DNA of 63,316 nucleotides, taken from positions 1-63,316 of the forward strand of contig MWCD01000017.1 in NCBI GenBank assembly GCA_002069885.1, given 5' to 3'. This DNA comes from a bacterium ADurb.Bin236. Its GTDB lineage: Bacteria; UBP15; UBA6099. Below are positions 24,300 through 32,818 of the stretch, one piece after another. The position numbers and the translations under genes are program-made. The notes beneath the pieces were generated by a model that was given only the letters and a program-made list of their open reading frames with translations, ran no database searches and was not told where the DNA came from. Within the stretch, counting starts at the first letter, position 1. Every line of letters starts with the position of its first letter.

Positions 24300-25256
24300 A
24301 TGGCATTCAAACAGGAAACGTATGACGTAGCGATAATAGGGTCCGGGCCGGCGGGTCTGACGTGCGCGCTATACTGCGCGCGGGCCGGACTGGGCGCGGT
24401 CATTCTGGACAGAGGCATGCAAGGCGGCCAGATGGCTATGACTGAATGGATAGACAACTATCCGGGTTTTCACGAAGGAGTGGAAGGCTCCAAACTCGGC
24501 GAACTGATGTTCGAACACGCCAAGCGGTTCGGCGCCGAATCGACATACGCTGCGGTCGAACGCATTGTCGGAAAAGACTCCGATGGCATTTTAACTGTCG
24601 AGACGGACATGGGGCAGTTGAAAGCGAGGGCCGTCGTGGTAGCCACCGGCGCGGCTCCCGCAGAACTTGGCGCGCCCGGCGAGGCCGAACTTCGCGGTAG
24701 AGGCGTTTCGTACTGCGCTGTGTGCGACGGCAATTTTTTTAAGGGACAGGACGTGTGCGTGATCGGCGGCGGCGACGCCGCTGTCGAGGAGGCATCCTAC
24801 TTGGCGAAGCTCTGCCGAAAGGTTTACATCGTTCACAGAAGAGACAAACTGAGAGCAGCGAAAGCGGCGCAGGACGCCGCCGCGTCAAAAGACAATGTCG
24901 TGTTCGCGCTGAACAGCATCCCGACAGCGATACTCGGCGACTCGGAAGTGACCGCTCTCAGGATTAAAGACGCCGCTACCGGCGAAGAAAGAGATTTGCC
25001 CTGCTCCGGCGTTTTTATCTATGTCGGGATTAAACCCGCCACGGATTTCGCGCGCGGGGCGCTTGAGCTGGATGAAAACGGATTCATCGTCACGGACAAT
25101 GAAATGAGAACGAGCATGGACGGAGTGTACGCTGCTGGCGACGCCCGCAGACCGAGAAACAGGCAGGTGGTCACAGCCTGCGCCGACGGAGCGACCGCCG
25201 CTCTGACTATCGAGCGGATACTCAACGAACAACCGGACAGATGGAGAAAACAATGA
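24300..25256 (+). CDS. trxB: thioredoxin-disulfide reductase
   Basis: 318 aa. A flavoprotein that moves electrons from NADPH to thioredoxin. FAD-binding site IIGSGPAGLTCALY (residues 12-25), redox-active CAVC at 139-142 (CAVCDGNFF), NAD(P)-binding VCVIGGGDAAVEEA (152-165), VHRRDKLRA, and C-terminal FAD motif GVYAAGDARRPRNRQVVTAC. The HRRD pattern and GGGDAAVEE favour NADPH. It is the penultimate gene of the long plus-strand run and overlaps the following gene by 4 nt (ATGA). Confidence 0.95.
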   Translation: MAFKQETYDVAIIGSGPAGLTCALYCARAGLGAVILDRGMQGGQMAMTEWIDNYPGFHEGVEGSKLGELMFEHAKRFGAESTYAAVERIVGKDSDGILTVETDMGQLKARAVVVATGAAPAELGAPGEAELRGRGVSYCAVCDGNFFKGQDVCVIGGGDAAVEEASYLAKLCRKVYIVHRRDKLRAAKAAQDAAASKDNVVFALNSIPTAILGDSEVTALRIKDAATGEERDLPCSGVFIYVGIKPATDFARGALELDENGFIVTDNEMRTSMDGVYAAGDARRPRNRQVVTACADGATAALTIERILNEQPDRWRKQ

Positions 25257-26074
25257 GCGGACTATATGACAGGATACAGGCGGCGGTCAAGGCTGTAAGA
25301 GCGAAAACGAATTTCTCCGCGCCCACAGGGATAATACTCGGCACGGGTTTGGGCGCGATCGCAAAGGAAATCGATATTGAAACTTCCATCCCTTATGAGG
25401 AAATCCCCGGATTCGCCAAACCCACCATATTCGCGCACGAAGGCAATTTGCTGTTCGGCAAGCTGAGCGGCAGGCCGGTCATAGCGATGCAGGGAAGATT
25501 CCACCTTTACGAGGGTTTCACGCCGGATCAGGTCGCGTTTCCGGTCAGAGTCATCCGGGCGCTGGGCGCTGACACGCTGATAGTGTCCAACGCGGCGGGC
25601 GGATTGAGAAGATTTTTTCAACCCGCCGCTCTAATGATTATCGACGATCATATAAATATGATGGGAGTTAACCCGCTCATCGGGCCGAACGATGAAAGGC
25701 TCGGACCGAGGTTCCCGGATATGTCCGAACCATACGACCGGGCGCTTGTCGCGCTCGCGGAAAAAATAGCCCTCGAAGAAGGCATAGACGCGCACAAAGG
25801 AGTTTATGTTTCGGTGACTGGCCCCAATCTTGAGACCGCCGCCGAATACCGCATGTTCATCAACATGGGTGCGGACGCCGTGGGAATGAGCACTGTCCCG
25901 GAGGTCATCGTCGCCAAACACGCCGGGATGCGCGTTTTCGGCGTCTCAGTGATTACCGACATGTGCGTGCCGGATTGCCTTAAACCCGCGGACATCAAAG
26001 ACATTATCAAATACGCCAATCAAGCTGAACCGAAACTGACGCGCCTCATATCTAAACTCGTCGCTTCGATATGA
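25253..26074 (+). CDS. purine-nucleoside phosphorylase (trimeric PNP family)
   Basis: 273 aa from ATG 25253, chosen over ATG 25241 because GGAG lies 6 nt upstream and the ATGA overlap with trxB is typical. It cleaves purine nucleosides with phosphate in salvage. Landmarks of the trimeric PNP/MTAP fold: IILGTGLGAI with GTG phosphate site, IPGFAKPTIFAHEGNLLFG, MQGRFHLYEG, NAAGGL, the HINMMGVNPLIGPND segment, TGPNLETAAEYR, and GMSTVPEVIVAKHAGMRVFGVSVITD. Its Glu and Met base-binding residues are intact. It ends the plus-strand operon only 8 nt from the end of the convergent hydrolase gene. Confidence 0.93.
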   Translation: MSGLYDRIQAAVKAVRAKTNFSAPTGIILGTGLGAIAKEIDIETSIPYEEIPGFAKPTIFAHEGNLLFGKLSGRPVIAMQGRFHLYEGFTPDQVAFPVRVIRALGADTLIVSNAAGGLRRFFQPAALMIIDDHINMMGVNPLIGPNDERLGPRFPDMSEPYDRALVALAEKIALEEGIDAHKGVYVSVTGPNLETAAEYRMFINMGADAVGMSTVPEVIVAKHAGMRVFGVSVITDMCVPDCLKPADIKDIIKYANQAEPKLTRLISKLVASI

Positions 26075-26081
26075 GCGGCTG

Positions 26082-27089
26082 TCAGAGTATCTCTTTTTTC
26101 AGGAAACATTGCAAATCCGCAATCAACCGGAAATTCAACGCGAAAGTGTTAATGTGCCCGGTGGGATACACCCTCAGCCACGGCATTCCGCCCCACGCTT
26201 CGTCCGTCGCCTCGACTGTTTCCACGGGGACGAGATGATCGTAACGTCCTGAAGCCATGAACATGTTTTTCACCGGAACTCGCGGCTTCATCCGCCTCAG
26301 ACTCATGAGAGCGTGCGCCCTGTCGTCCGACAGCATCGTCAACTCCCCGGCTGCCTCTCTGCGCCGCCAGTCATCGGCGTAATCCCATTTCGCGAAAAGG
26401 TCCGCCATGTCCACAGGAGGCATACACATTATGGCGAAATCGGCGTTGCTCGCGTTGCACGCGTAAGCGCCTGACAGAACGCCGCCGAAGGAGACCCCGA
26501 ACAACCCGACGCTCCCTGCCCCGTTCTCGTTCAACCAGTTGATGAAAACCTGAACATCCGCGAACGACTGCCTGAACGAAAGCAGCGTCCATCTCGTCTC
26601 CGGAGTCATCAAATACTGCCCGCTGAAAGAACCTTCCGGAGTGCGCCGTTGCGAATATGGGATTGTCACCATCGCCGTTTCAAAACCCCACGACGCAAAC
26701 CTGAGCGCCCACCATTCAAAGTAGAAATCGAAAGCAGCGTCCACGTGCAGTCCGTTCAGCATCACGATGACAGGCGCTCCCTTGCGCCCGTCCAACCGGA
26801 AATGCTTAACATACACAGTGTTGTTCTCTGGAAACACCGTCTCTATCGGGCTTGGATAGCTCCCCTCCCAAACAGACACGAACGGAAGCTGACCCGTTTT
26901 CTTAAAACGAATGTCGGGAACAGTCGTGTCTTGCGTGAAAAATAGAGCCGGGTCGCCCAGATCCTCGTCCGACAGCAGAGCGCTCACATCGTAACCGGTC
27001 ACATCCGGAATCTCAGGCGTCGAGGTCAGTTTCCCCGCTATCGAAGCAATCAAGTCAAAAACATCCGTCACCGCCTTGTCGAAATCCAT
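26082..27089 (-). CDS. alpha/beta hydrolase
   Basis: 335 aa with ATG 27089 after GGGAGAG. The nucleophile elbow is GVSFGG near residue 195, the acid is likely in SGRYDHLVPVE and the His in PTGHINTF, giving a complete Ser-Asp-His triad. A 110-residue N-terminal extension precedes the first core strand (VIVMLNGLH). The LNGLHVDAAFDFYFEWWALRFASWGF stretch resembles the family of large cytosolic hydrolases (Abhydrolase_18/DUF2048-like). No signal peptide, so it acts in the cytoplasm. The substrate is unknown. It is convergent with the purine nucleoside phosphorylase gene and followed by nothing on its own strand. Confidence 0.83.
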   Translation of the reverse strand: MDFDKAVTDVFDLIASIAGKLTSTPEIPDVTGYDVSALLSDEDLGDPALFFTQDTTVPDIRFKKTGQLPFVSVWEGSYPSPIETVFPENNTVYVKHFRLDGRKGAPVIVMLNGLHVDAAFDFYFEWWALRFASWGFETAMVTIPYSQRRTPEGSFSGQYLMTPETRWTLLSFRQSFADVQVFINWLNENGAGSVGLFGVSFGGVLSGAYACNASNADFAIMCMPPVDMADLFAKWDYADDWRRREAAGELTMLSDDRAHALMSLRRMKPRVPVKNMFMASGRYDHLVPVETVEATDEAWGGMPWLRVYPTGHINTFALNFRLIADLQCFLKKEIL

Positions 27090-27175
27090 AAAAGTGTCTC
27101 TCCCAGTGGTTCAAAAATATCGAGCCGATTTCATTTTAGCATGGATAGATAGCATAAGAAAAAAGTTTGGCATAA

Positions 27176-29794
27176 TCAGTGGCTGGAAGTGTCAGCATAG
27201 AGAGCCGTTTTCTGCTCCATGACGTTTGCGTTGATTTTTATCGGACAGTTGAACAGAGAGCGGGCTTCTATCAGTTTCACCGCGCGGCTCATAGAAGAGT
27301 CTTCAGGGAGAAGCTCTTCGAGCATGTTGCGCGCGGATTCCAGAGCTGGCGCGTTGAAAAGGTTTCTCTCGACATTCGGGAAGTAAGCGATGTAAAGAAT
27401 GTCCATCTCCACCAAGTCGTTGAAGAAATGAGTGCCGAGAGAAACTTCGGGGATAAGGTTGTCGTTCATAGCGACAAGTTCGCAGATAACAGAAGCGGCG
27501 TTGATTTCGGTGAAGGAAACCGGGAGCCCCAATTCGGGCATGGAAGACCCCCAACGGCCGGGGCCTATCATCATGATGTTGCCGCCGAATTTGAGTTGCG
27601 GGAGGCGGGCAATCTTTCCTATGAGTCTGGCGGCGGCGTACCTGTCCGAGCGGGGAAGCTCTCCGTAGACCGACGGAGGCACATAGATTATCCAGTCTAT
27701 GTTTATATCGCGGCTTTTTCCGATTACAGCGCCGGTGGACTTCATAATCAGATTTTCGACGGGGATAACGGGAGTCTCGGCGACTTCCCCGACCCCTTTG
27801 ATGTTCAGGGGACGACATTGCAAGAGATTGATTCTAATAGCGCCGTCGTCAGTAAAGTTGCCAGTGAACTCAATGTCAACGTCGGCGCCGTAAGCTTCAC
27901 GCAGTATTGACATCATCTCGCGCATATCATCGGCGAAAGATGTTTCCTTGAGGAGTTTGTTGAAAGTGAGGGCACGGGAGGAAACATTTTTCATCCCTGC
28001 GGCGGCGGCGCGCCTGTCCGTTTCGGCGTCCCGCGATGACACCATTTCGAGAGGGATATTCTCGCATCTGTTCGATATTTTTTCAAAAGACATGAAGACC
28101 AGTTGGTTGGAATCGAGATCGATCACGTCTGCTCTGCGCTGCGCGTATTTCCTCACTTTGTCGAAGCTGGATTCCGGGCGTATGCCGGGCATATTGAGCG
28201 CGACGATTCTGGTGTAATCGTCGTCCACGCGGTCTACAGCGCGTGTTCCCAACCCGAAAACCAGTCTGAGCATTCCCGCCTCCGGAACGATGCGTTTGTC
28301 CCAGACATAAGGGTTGTGGGAGTAGCCGACGCCCGCGATGTGCGGGAAAAAGAGCCGGTTGTGAAACGAGCCGGACACGCGCTGAACGAGCAAAGCCATC
28401 TGCTCATCCTGTTGGAGAAGTCCTCGCCTAGCGCGGTATGAAAGAGCTTTCTCGCTCATTGAGCTGGCATAGATGGACAACGCGGCGGAGATGAAATCTT
28501 CGAGCCTTTTCTCGCGAGGCCCCTGATTTGCACAGAACACGCTTTCGTATTTTCCTGAAAACGCGTTTAGATAATTGTCTTCAAGGAGGCTGCTCGACCT
28601 TACGATTATCGGCGACTGCCCGAAGTAGTCGAGCATATCCGCGAACTGCTTAATGATGGAATCCGGGAACTGGCCGACGAGCATCCTTCTGCGCGCCTGT
28701 CCCGCTCCTTCCATGAATTTTTCAGGGTCTTTCTGTTTTTCTCTGATGTGCCAAAGTCCGTTATGAACGATAAATGTGTAGAAGACATCCGAGCCGACGT
28801 AAAAAGAATCGTGCGCTTCAAGAAGGTCGGGCCACCGTCCGCCTTGCTTGCGAAGTATGGCGCGGGATATGAGCATGCCCACGGACTTGCCGCCTATCTG
28901 TCCGCTGCCTATCATCCTCGATTTTATCTGCAACACATCGGAAAGAGTCAAGCATGAGCGAGCCAGTTCGAGAACCCGCGCGTCGCGGGATATCGTTATG
29001 GCGGCCAGTTTCGAGAGGGCGTCCGCTGCGTCGCTCTCAGGCCGTTCTCCGCGTTTCACCGCATCGTTGATTTCTTTCGCCTCAGCGTAAATCCTTTCAA
29101 GGTCGCCCAAAGCGGCTTCGTTTTCTCCGGGGTTGACGCCCGGAGCGGACATCATCACGTCTGAAATGGAAGCGCTGTTTGTGACGGGCTGAAAGCCCGA
29201 GCCGTCCCACACGTGAAGCATGTACATGGTGGGCGAATATCTGCGCTGTACTTTCAGAGGATGGAGATACAATTCTCCGCCCTGTCTGAAAACGTTTATT
29301 ATCACTTGCGCGGTGTTGTGTATGCGCTGGATGACGTCCGAAGAGTTGCGTCCGCGCAACAACGCAAAGTAGGCTATCGCCTCCACGTCCAGAAGGTAGG
29401 GGCAAATCAACACGAACATGTTGCCGAGCATCTGGTCGCTGTGCCAGCGCTCCGAAAGGTCGGTAAGGCTGTCGAAAATATAGAAAGCCCCGCGGCCGTT
29501 CTCCCGGATTACGGCGTGAAGATCGGAAATGAATTTTTCGAACCCGGCACCCAGAGCGGGCCGCACGATGTCCACGCCTGAATCCTCGGGGACAAGGGGA
29601 CGATGAGAGCCGAACCTGAAATACACCACCTTGCGACCTTTGGCCTTCGCGCTCTGCCAATACGGAGCGAGAAAGAACTCATAATCCTCAAGGGTGTCCG
29701 CGCGCCAGACAATGTTGTCTCCGGGGATAAGTCCGCGCAATGTGTTGTCCAAACCGGGAAGCCCGGTGCTGAGTTGGGAATCTATCTGAGTCAT
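27176..29794 (-). CDS. degenerate KaiC-like domain fused to PEP/pyruvate-binding (PPDK_N) domain
   Basis: 872 aa with a GAGGG-type binding site. Residues 1-250 look like a KaiC/RecA fold: STGLPGLDNTLRGLIPG at the start and FYIFDSL as a Walker-B-like strand at 104-110. But no GKT/GKS P-loop follows, so it probably cannot bind ATP there. Residues about 285-700 are a PPDK N-terminal ATP-grasp domain: GGKSVGML (301-308), VRSSSLLEDNY (398-408), LLVQRVSGS, and LLQCRP near 690. The phospho-His swivel domain and the C-terminal TIM barrel of PEP synthase are absent. The remaining ~180 residues are unassigned. It is probably a regulatory or phosphotransfer protein rather than a PEP synthase. Confidence 0.8.
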   Translation of the reverse strand: MTQIDSQLSTGLPGLDNTLRGLIPGDNIVWRADTLEDYEFFLAPYWQSAKAKGRKVVYFRFGSHRPLVPEDSGVDIVRPALGAGFEKFISDLHAVIRENGRGAFYIFDSLTDLSERWHSDQMLGNMFVLICPYLLDVEAIAYFALLRGRNSSDVIQRIHNTAQVIINVFRQGGELYLHPLKVQRRYSPTMYMLHVWDGSGFQPVTNSASISDVMMSAPGVNPGENEAALGDLERIYAEAKEINDAVKRGERPESDAADALSKLAAITISRDARVLELARSCLTLSDVLQIKSRMIGSGQIGGKSVGMLISRAILRKQGGRWPDLLEAHDSFYVGSDVFYTFIVHNGLWHIREKQKDPEKFMEGAGQARRRMLVGQFPDSIIKQFADMLDYFGQSPIIVRSSSLLEDNYLNAFSGKYESVFCANQGPREKRLEDFISAALSIYASSMSEKALSYRARRGLLQQDEQMALLVQRVSGSFHNRLFFPHIAGVGYSHNPYVWDKRIVPEAGMLRLVFGLGTRAVDRVDDDYTRIVALNMPGIRPESSFDKVRKYAQRRADVIDLDSNQLVFMSFEKISNRCENIPLEMVSSRDAETDRRAAAAGMKNVSSRALTFNKLLKETSFADDMREMMSILREAYGADVDIEFTGNFTDDGAIRINLLQCRPLNIKGVGEVAETPVIPVENLIMKSTGAVIGKSRDINIDWIIYVPPSVYGELPRSDRYAAARLIGKIARLPQLKFGGNIMMIGPGRWGSSMPELGLPVSFTEINAASVICELVAMNDNLIPEVSLGTHFFNDLVEMDILYIAYFPNVERNLFNAPALESARNMLEELLPEDSSMSRAVKLIEARSLFNCPIKINANVMEQKTALYADTSSH

Positions 29795-29855
29795 GCCCGC
29801 CCTCTAAGTCCGCCAATATCGAATATCTAAATGCTTATTAAATCCGAAACCGCCG

Positions 29856-31886
29856 TCACAGATAAGATGGAATGTAGCCGAAATAGCGCCCCATCCAGTA
29901 AGGAGTAATCATATCAACGCCTGCGAAGTTGCGGCCGTGGTCGTGTTCGGGATATGACAGATGAGGGTCGTACGGGCTGCGCTGCCACTGGAAGTCCTGC
30001 GGCCGCCTGTATTGGATAGGAACAGGCTCGCACGTCCAGTCGTCATGTCCGGGAACGGTCTTGAACTCGACCTGCTCGACGGGGATGTATGGAGCGCGAG
30101 GCCCGCGAGGAAACGCCATCAACGTGTCGACCGCGTTGAAAACCGCGCTCGCGTCACGGTCGCCCATCGCGCCGAGGTACTGCCAAGTGAAATGCGGGTT
30201 GCCTTCATGCTCGGTGCGCCTCTTCTCAGGAGCTTGGCAACCGTCTTCCATCTTCACCTTGTCCTTCCAGAGCCATTGTAGCGTCTCGCGGTATTTTTCC
30301 CGAATTTTCGGATGCCGCTCGAACCTTGCAAGATGGAAGTAGTTGTTGTGGAGCAGATTCAGGTTGAACCATAAGGTATCCCAATAATCGTTATAAGCCT
30401 CTCCGTAAACGTAAACTTTTTTCAGTATCGACAGGTAGTTGCGCTCGAACGAACGTTCCGGTTCTGGATTGGGGTCTTTCGAGATAAGGTTAATGTATCT
30501 CTGCCGCCAGAGTTTGCGAGTGTCGTCGTCTTGGGCAACCGTGGCGGCCATATTAAACCAGTTGAGTATAAGCGCGGCGTTGAATCCGTTGGCCATGCGC
30601 GCGGGGCTTGTGTATGGGTCGTAAGTGAGGTCTCCGCCCTCTGAGCCTTGAATGCCGTATCCCGACATTATGCCGTGCCGGGTGTGCTTGCCGTCCACAT
30701 CCTGAATGCGCATCCTGTTGTCCCATATATGAGACGACATCGACACTATGTTTTCAGAGGCTTTCCTTCTGAATTCAGGCTCATCGAACAAGTCGAAAAC
30801 CGTGGCGTTGCCCCAGTAGACGCCAGTGAACTGGTCCCTGCTGGCGGTGCTCAGAAAACGCCATCCTTTGTATGGGCCGTCGGTTATCTCAAACTGGAAC
30901 CGCGAGGGATCCGGCTTTATGTAAGGCTCATCCCTGTGGCCGACCCATTCGTCGTTTTCATAGGCCCTACCGATAAGGCCGGGAACGCCTGTGATTTCTC
31001 TAAGGCGGGTGGTGGCGTCGAGAGACTTCAACATGTTGGCGCGTGCGTAATCTTCGCCTGTGACCGCGTAGAAATAGGCGGCGCCAGCCAGATACGTTCC
31101 CGTCCAGATGGCAGAATCGCCGTAGTGCTGATACGCCCCTTTCGGGTCGATTTCAAGCGTCAGTCCATAAGGAGAAAACCTGTCCTGATAATCCTTGTTG
31201 TACTCGCGCGCCTTCAACTCCATCCATCCGGGAGCCGAAGGGTCCGATGACGAGCGCACCGCGTAGAATTCGCTCGCCGTTGCGCCCGCTGAGTCGGTCG
31301 CTTCGACAATCAGCAATACAACCGCTTCTCTGTCGGGAGAGGCCGCCAGTTCGCAAGCTGAGGACACCGACAGCCACGCTGGCGCGGCGTCTTCCGCCGG
31401 GGCTTTCATGCCCGGTTTCGCAGCGCCTTCAAAATATGTTCTGGCTCTGACAACGCGGCAGCCTCCGTAAGGAGCTTGCCCCCCCTGCCCTTCGAGGCTT
31501 ACTTTTACCGTCTCGCCTATCTTTGCCACAGGAATTTCCCTATATACCAGCCTAAAATCCGTTGACGACACCGCAAAGGAAATGTCAGACTCCGCGAAAG
31601 AGCCATCAGCTTTTTTCGCGCGCAGCCGCACAGTCGTCCTCTCGATTCCCGCAGGATATCCCTCTATCGTGTTCCGGGAGGTCAGGCGAAGTCCGTGAGG
31701 AAGAGAGCCGGAAACGATTTCAACCTTGTCGCCAACCGCCGCGCCGTCTACCTTCGCCTGCGCTTCGTAGTATTCGCCCAGCGGGACGGCATCCGCTCCG
31801 CGAACTGATATCCCCGCGACAGCGGCCGATGCCGCTCCCGCCGCGAACAACAATGCAGTAATCGCAGACAACATGCTTGTTTTCAT
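29856..31886 (-). CDS. large secreted protein with putative Ig-like and alpha-toroid domains
   Basis: 676 aa from ATG 31886, with GGAGG upstream; the longer frame is rejected for lack of a binding site. Residues 1-22 are a signal peptide. Residues about 30-120 resemble a putative Ig-like domain (VSGSLPHGLRL, TIEGYPAG). A second beta-rich region follows to ~220. The remaining ~450 residues are helix-rich with many Trp, Tyr and His and repeated helix hairpins (GTYLAGAAYFYAV, WGNATVFDLFD, FTWQYLGAMGDRD), suggesting an (alpha/alpha)6-type toroid as in glycan-processing enzymes. No family is securely recognised and no catalytic pair can be assigned. Likely periplasmic or extracellular. Confidence 0.7.
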   Translation of the reverse strand: MKTSMLSAITALLFAAGAASAAVAGISVRGADAVPLGEYYEAQAKVDGAAVGDKVEIVSGSLPHGLRLTSRNTIEGYPAGIERTTVRLRAKKADGSFAESDISFAVSSTDFRLVYREIPVAKIGETVKVSLEGQGGQAPYGGCRVVRARTYFEGAAKPGMKAPAEDAAPAWLSVSSACELAASPDREAVVLLIVEATDSAGATASEFYAVRSSSDPSAPGWMELKAREYNKDYQDRFSPYGLTLEIDPKGAYQHYGDSAIWTGTYLAGAAYFYAVTGEDYARANMLKSLDATTRLREITGVPGLIGRAYENDEWVGHRDEPYIKPDPSRFQFEITDGPYKGWRFLSTASRDQFTGVYWGNATVFDLFDEPEFRRKASENIVSMSSHIWDNRMRIQDVDGKHTRHGIMSGYGIQGSEGGDLTYDPYTSPARMANGFNAALILNWFNMAATVAQDDDTRKLWRQRYINLISKDPNPEPERSFERNYLSILKKVYVYGEAYNDYWDTLWFNLNLLHNNYFHLARFERHPKIREKYRETLQWLWKDKVKMEDGCQAPEKRRTEHEGNPHFTWQYLGAMGDRDASAVFNAVDTLMAFPRGPRAPYIPVEQVEFKTVPGHDDWTCEPVPIQYRRPQDFQWQRSPYDPHLSYPEHDHGRNFAGVDMITPYWMGRYFGYIPSYL

Positions 31887-32029
31887 TTTCTGCCTCCGAA
31901 TCATCCCGGCGCAATTCAAAACCGCCGACATGAGATTATAACTCCGAGACGGCTGTTTTTTATATAGATTTGGTTTGGAACAGCATGAATAATCTTTCTG
32001 TCATCCGCGATTACTCGATGAAATATGGG

Positions 32030-32056
32030 TTGCGTTTGTGTTTTCGTATATAATAC
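32030..32056 (+). promoter_or_regulatory. possible promoter for 32157-33994 operon
   Basis: TTGCGT at 32030-32035 and TAATAC at 32051-32056 are 15 nt apart; TATAAT at 32049-32054 overlaps the latter. The match is moderate. It leaves about a 95-nt leader before the first gene. Confidence 0.3.
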
Positions 32057-32156
32057 CGCGTGACAAAAAAGATGTGCGCGCGTTTCGCGGCGGACTGTTC
32101 GACAACAGAATCATGCAAGAGCGAGGCAAAACGGCGCGAGGAGATAAAGGAGATAT

Positions 32157-32795
32157 ATGAGTCCCGAATCAAATAATAATAAATCAGCCGGAATGCGGCC
32201 GGGCGGGGTTGCTGCGGCGGGACCATCAGCGGCCATATCATACCCGAAAGCAAAAGAGCCGATGGGATTGAACAGGCTGTTCTCTCTGAGCTATCCGGTT
32301 AAGAGCGGCATAGCGCGCGTGGCGCTGCTGGCTCTAGCCGTAGGGTTTGAATACTTGTCGCGAAATTGCGACAAGTTGAAAAAAGAGATATCGACATGGG
32401 AGGAAGGCCGGGTTTTCGCCCTCAGCGTCCTCAGCAAAGGCCCGTCTGTTGTTTTAAGAAAAGAGAACGGCGCGATCCGATATATCGGCGGCAATCTCAA
32501 AGACTCCGAAATAGTGTTTTATTTCAAGAACATTGATTCGGCGTTGATGCTGTTTGCAGGGTTAATCGGGGCGCACACGGCTTCAGCCCAGCATCGCACG
32601 ATTGTTCACGGCGACATCGGGATCGCTATGGAAGTCTTGCGGGCGATGAACATCGCGCAGTCCTACCTCTATCCCGGAATAGTGTTGAAGAAAACATTCA
32701 AGCGCGCGCCTAAGTTGTCATTCAGCGAGCAAATATTGAAATTGAAACTTATGCTCGCGCTTTTGCCCGGCATAGTTGCGGCCTATAAAAAATAG
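32157..32795 (+). CDS. hypothetical protein, possibly SCP2-like fold
   Basis: 212 aa with GGAG upstream. The N-terminal ~35 residues are Pro/Ala/Gly-rich and disordered. Residues 42-66 contain a moderately hydrophobic stretch (SGIARVALLALAVGFEYLS) that could be a membrane anchor. The core (VVLRKENGAIRYIGGNLKDSEIVFYFKNID, then IVHGDIGIAMEVLRAMN) has the strand and helix pattern of SCP2-type lipid-binding proteins, but the match is weak. It lies 23 nt before an iron alcohol dehydrogenase gene on the same strand. The pairing suggests both act on one alcohol or aldehyde substrate, unproven. Confidence 0.6.
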   Translation: MSPESNNNKSAGMRPGGVAAAGPSAAISYPKAKEPMGLNRLFSLSYPVKSGIARVALLALAVGFEYLSRNCDKLKKEISTWEEGRVFALSVLSKGPSVVLRKENGAIRYIGGNLKDSEIVFYFKNIDSALMLFAGLIGAHTASAQHRTIVHGDIGIAMEVLRAMNIAQSYLYPGIVLKKTFKRAPKLSFSEQILKLKLMLALLPGIVAAYKK

Positions 32796-32818
32796 TCAAA
32801 ACATCGGGAGACATTATA

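Noticed and set aside
32060-32176. 38-codon frame (GTG start) ahead of the 32157 gene
   Set aside because: It has no ribosome binding site and overlaps the next gene; probably chance.
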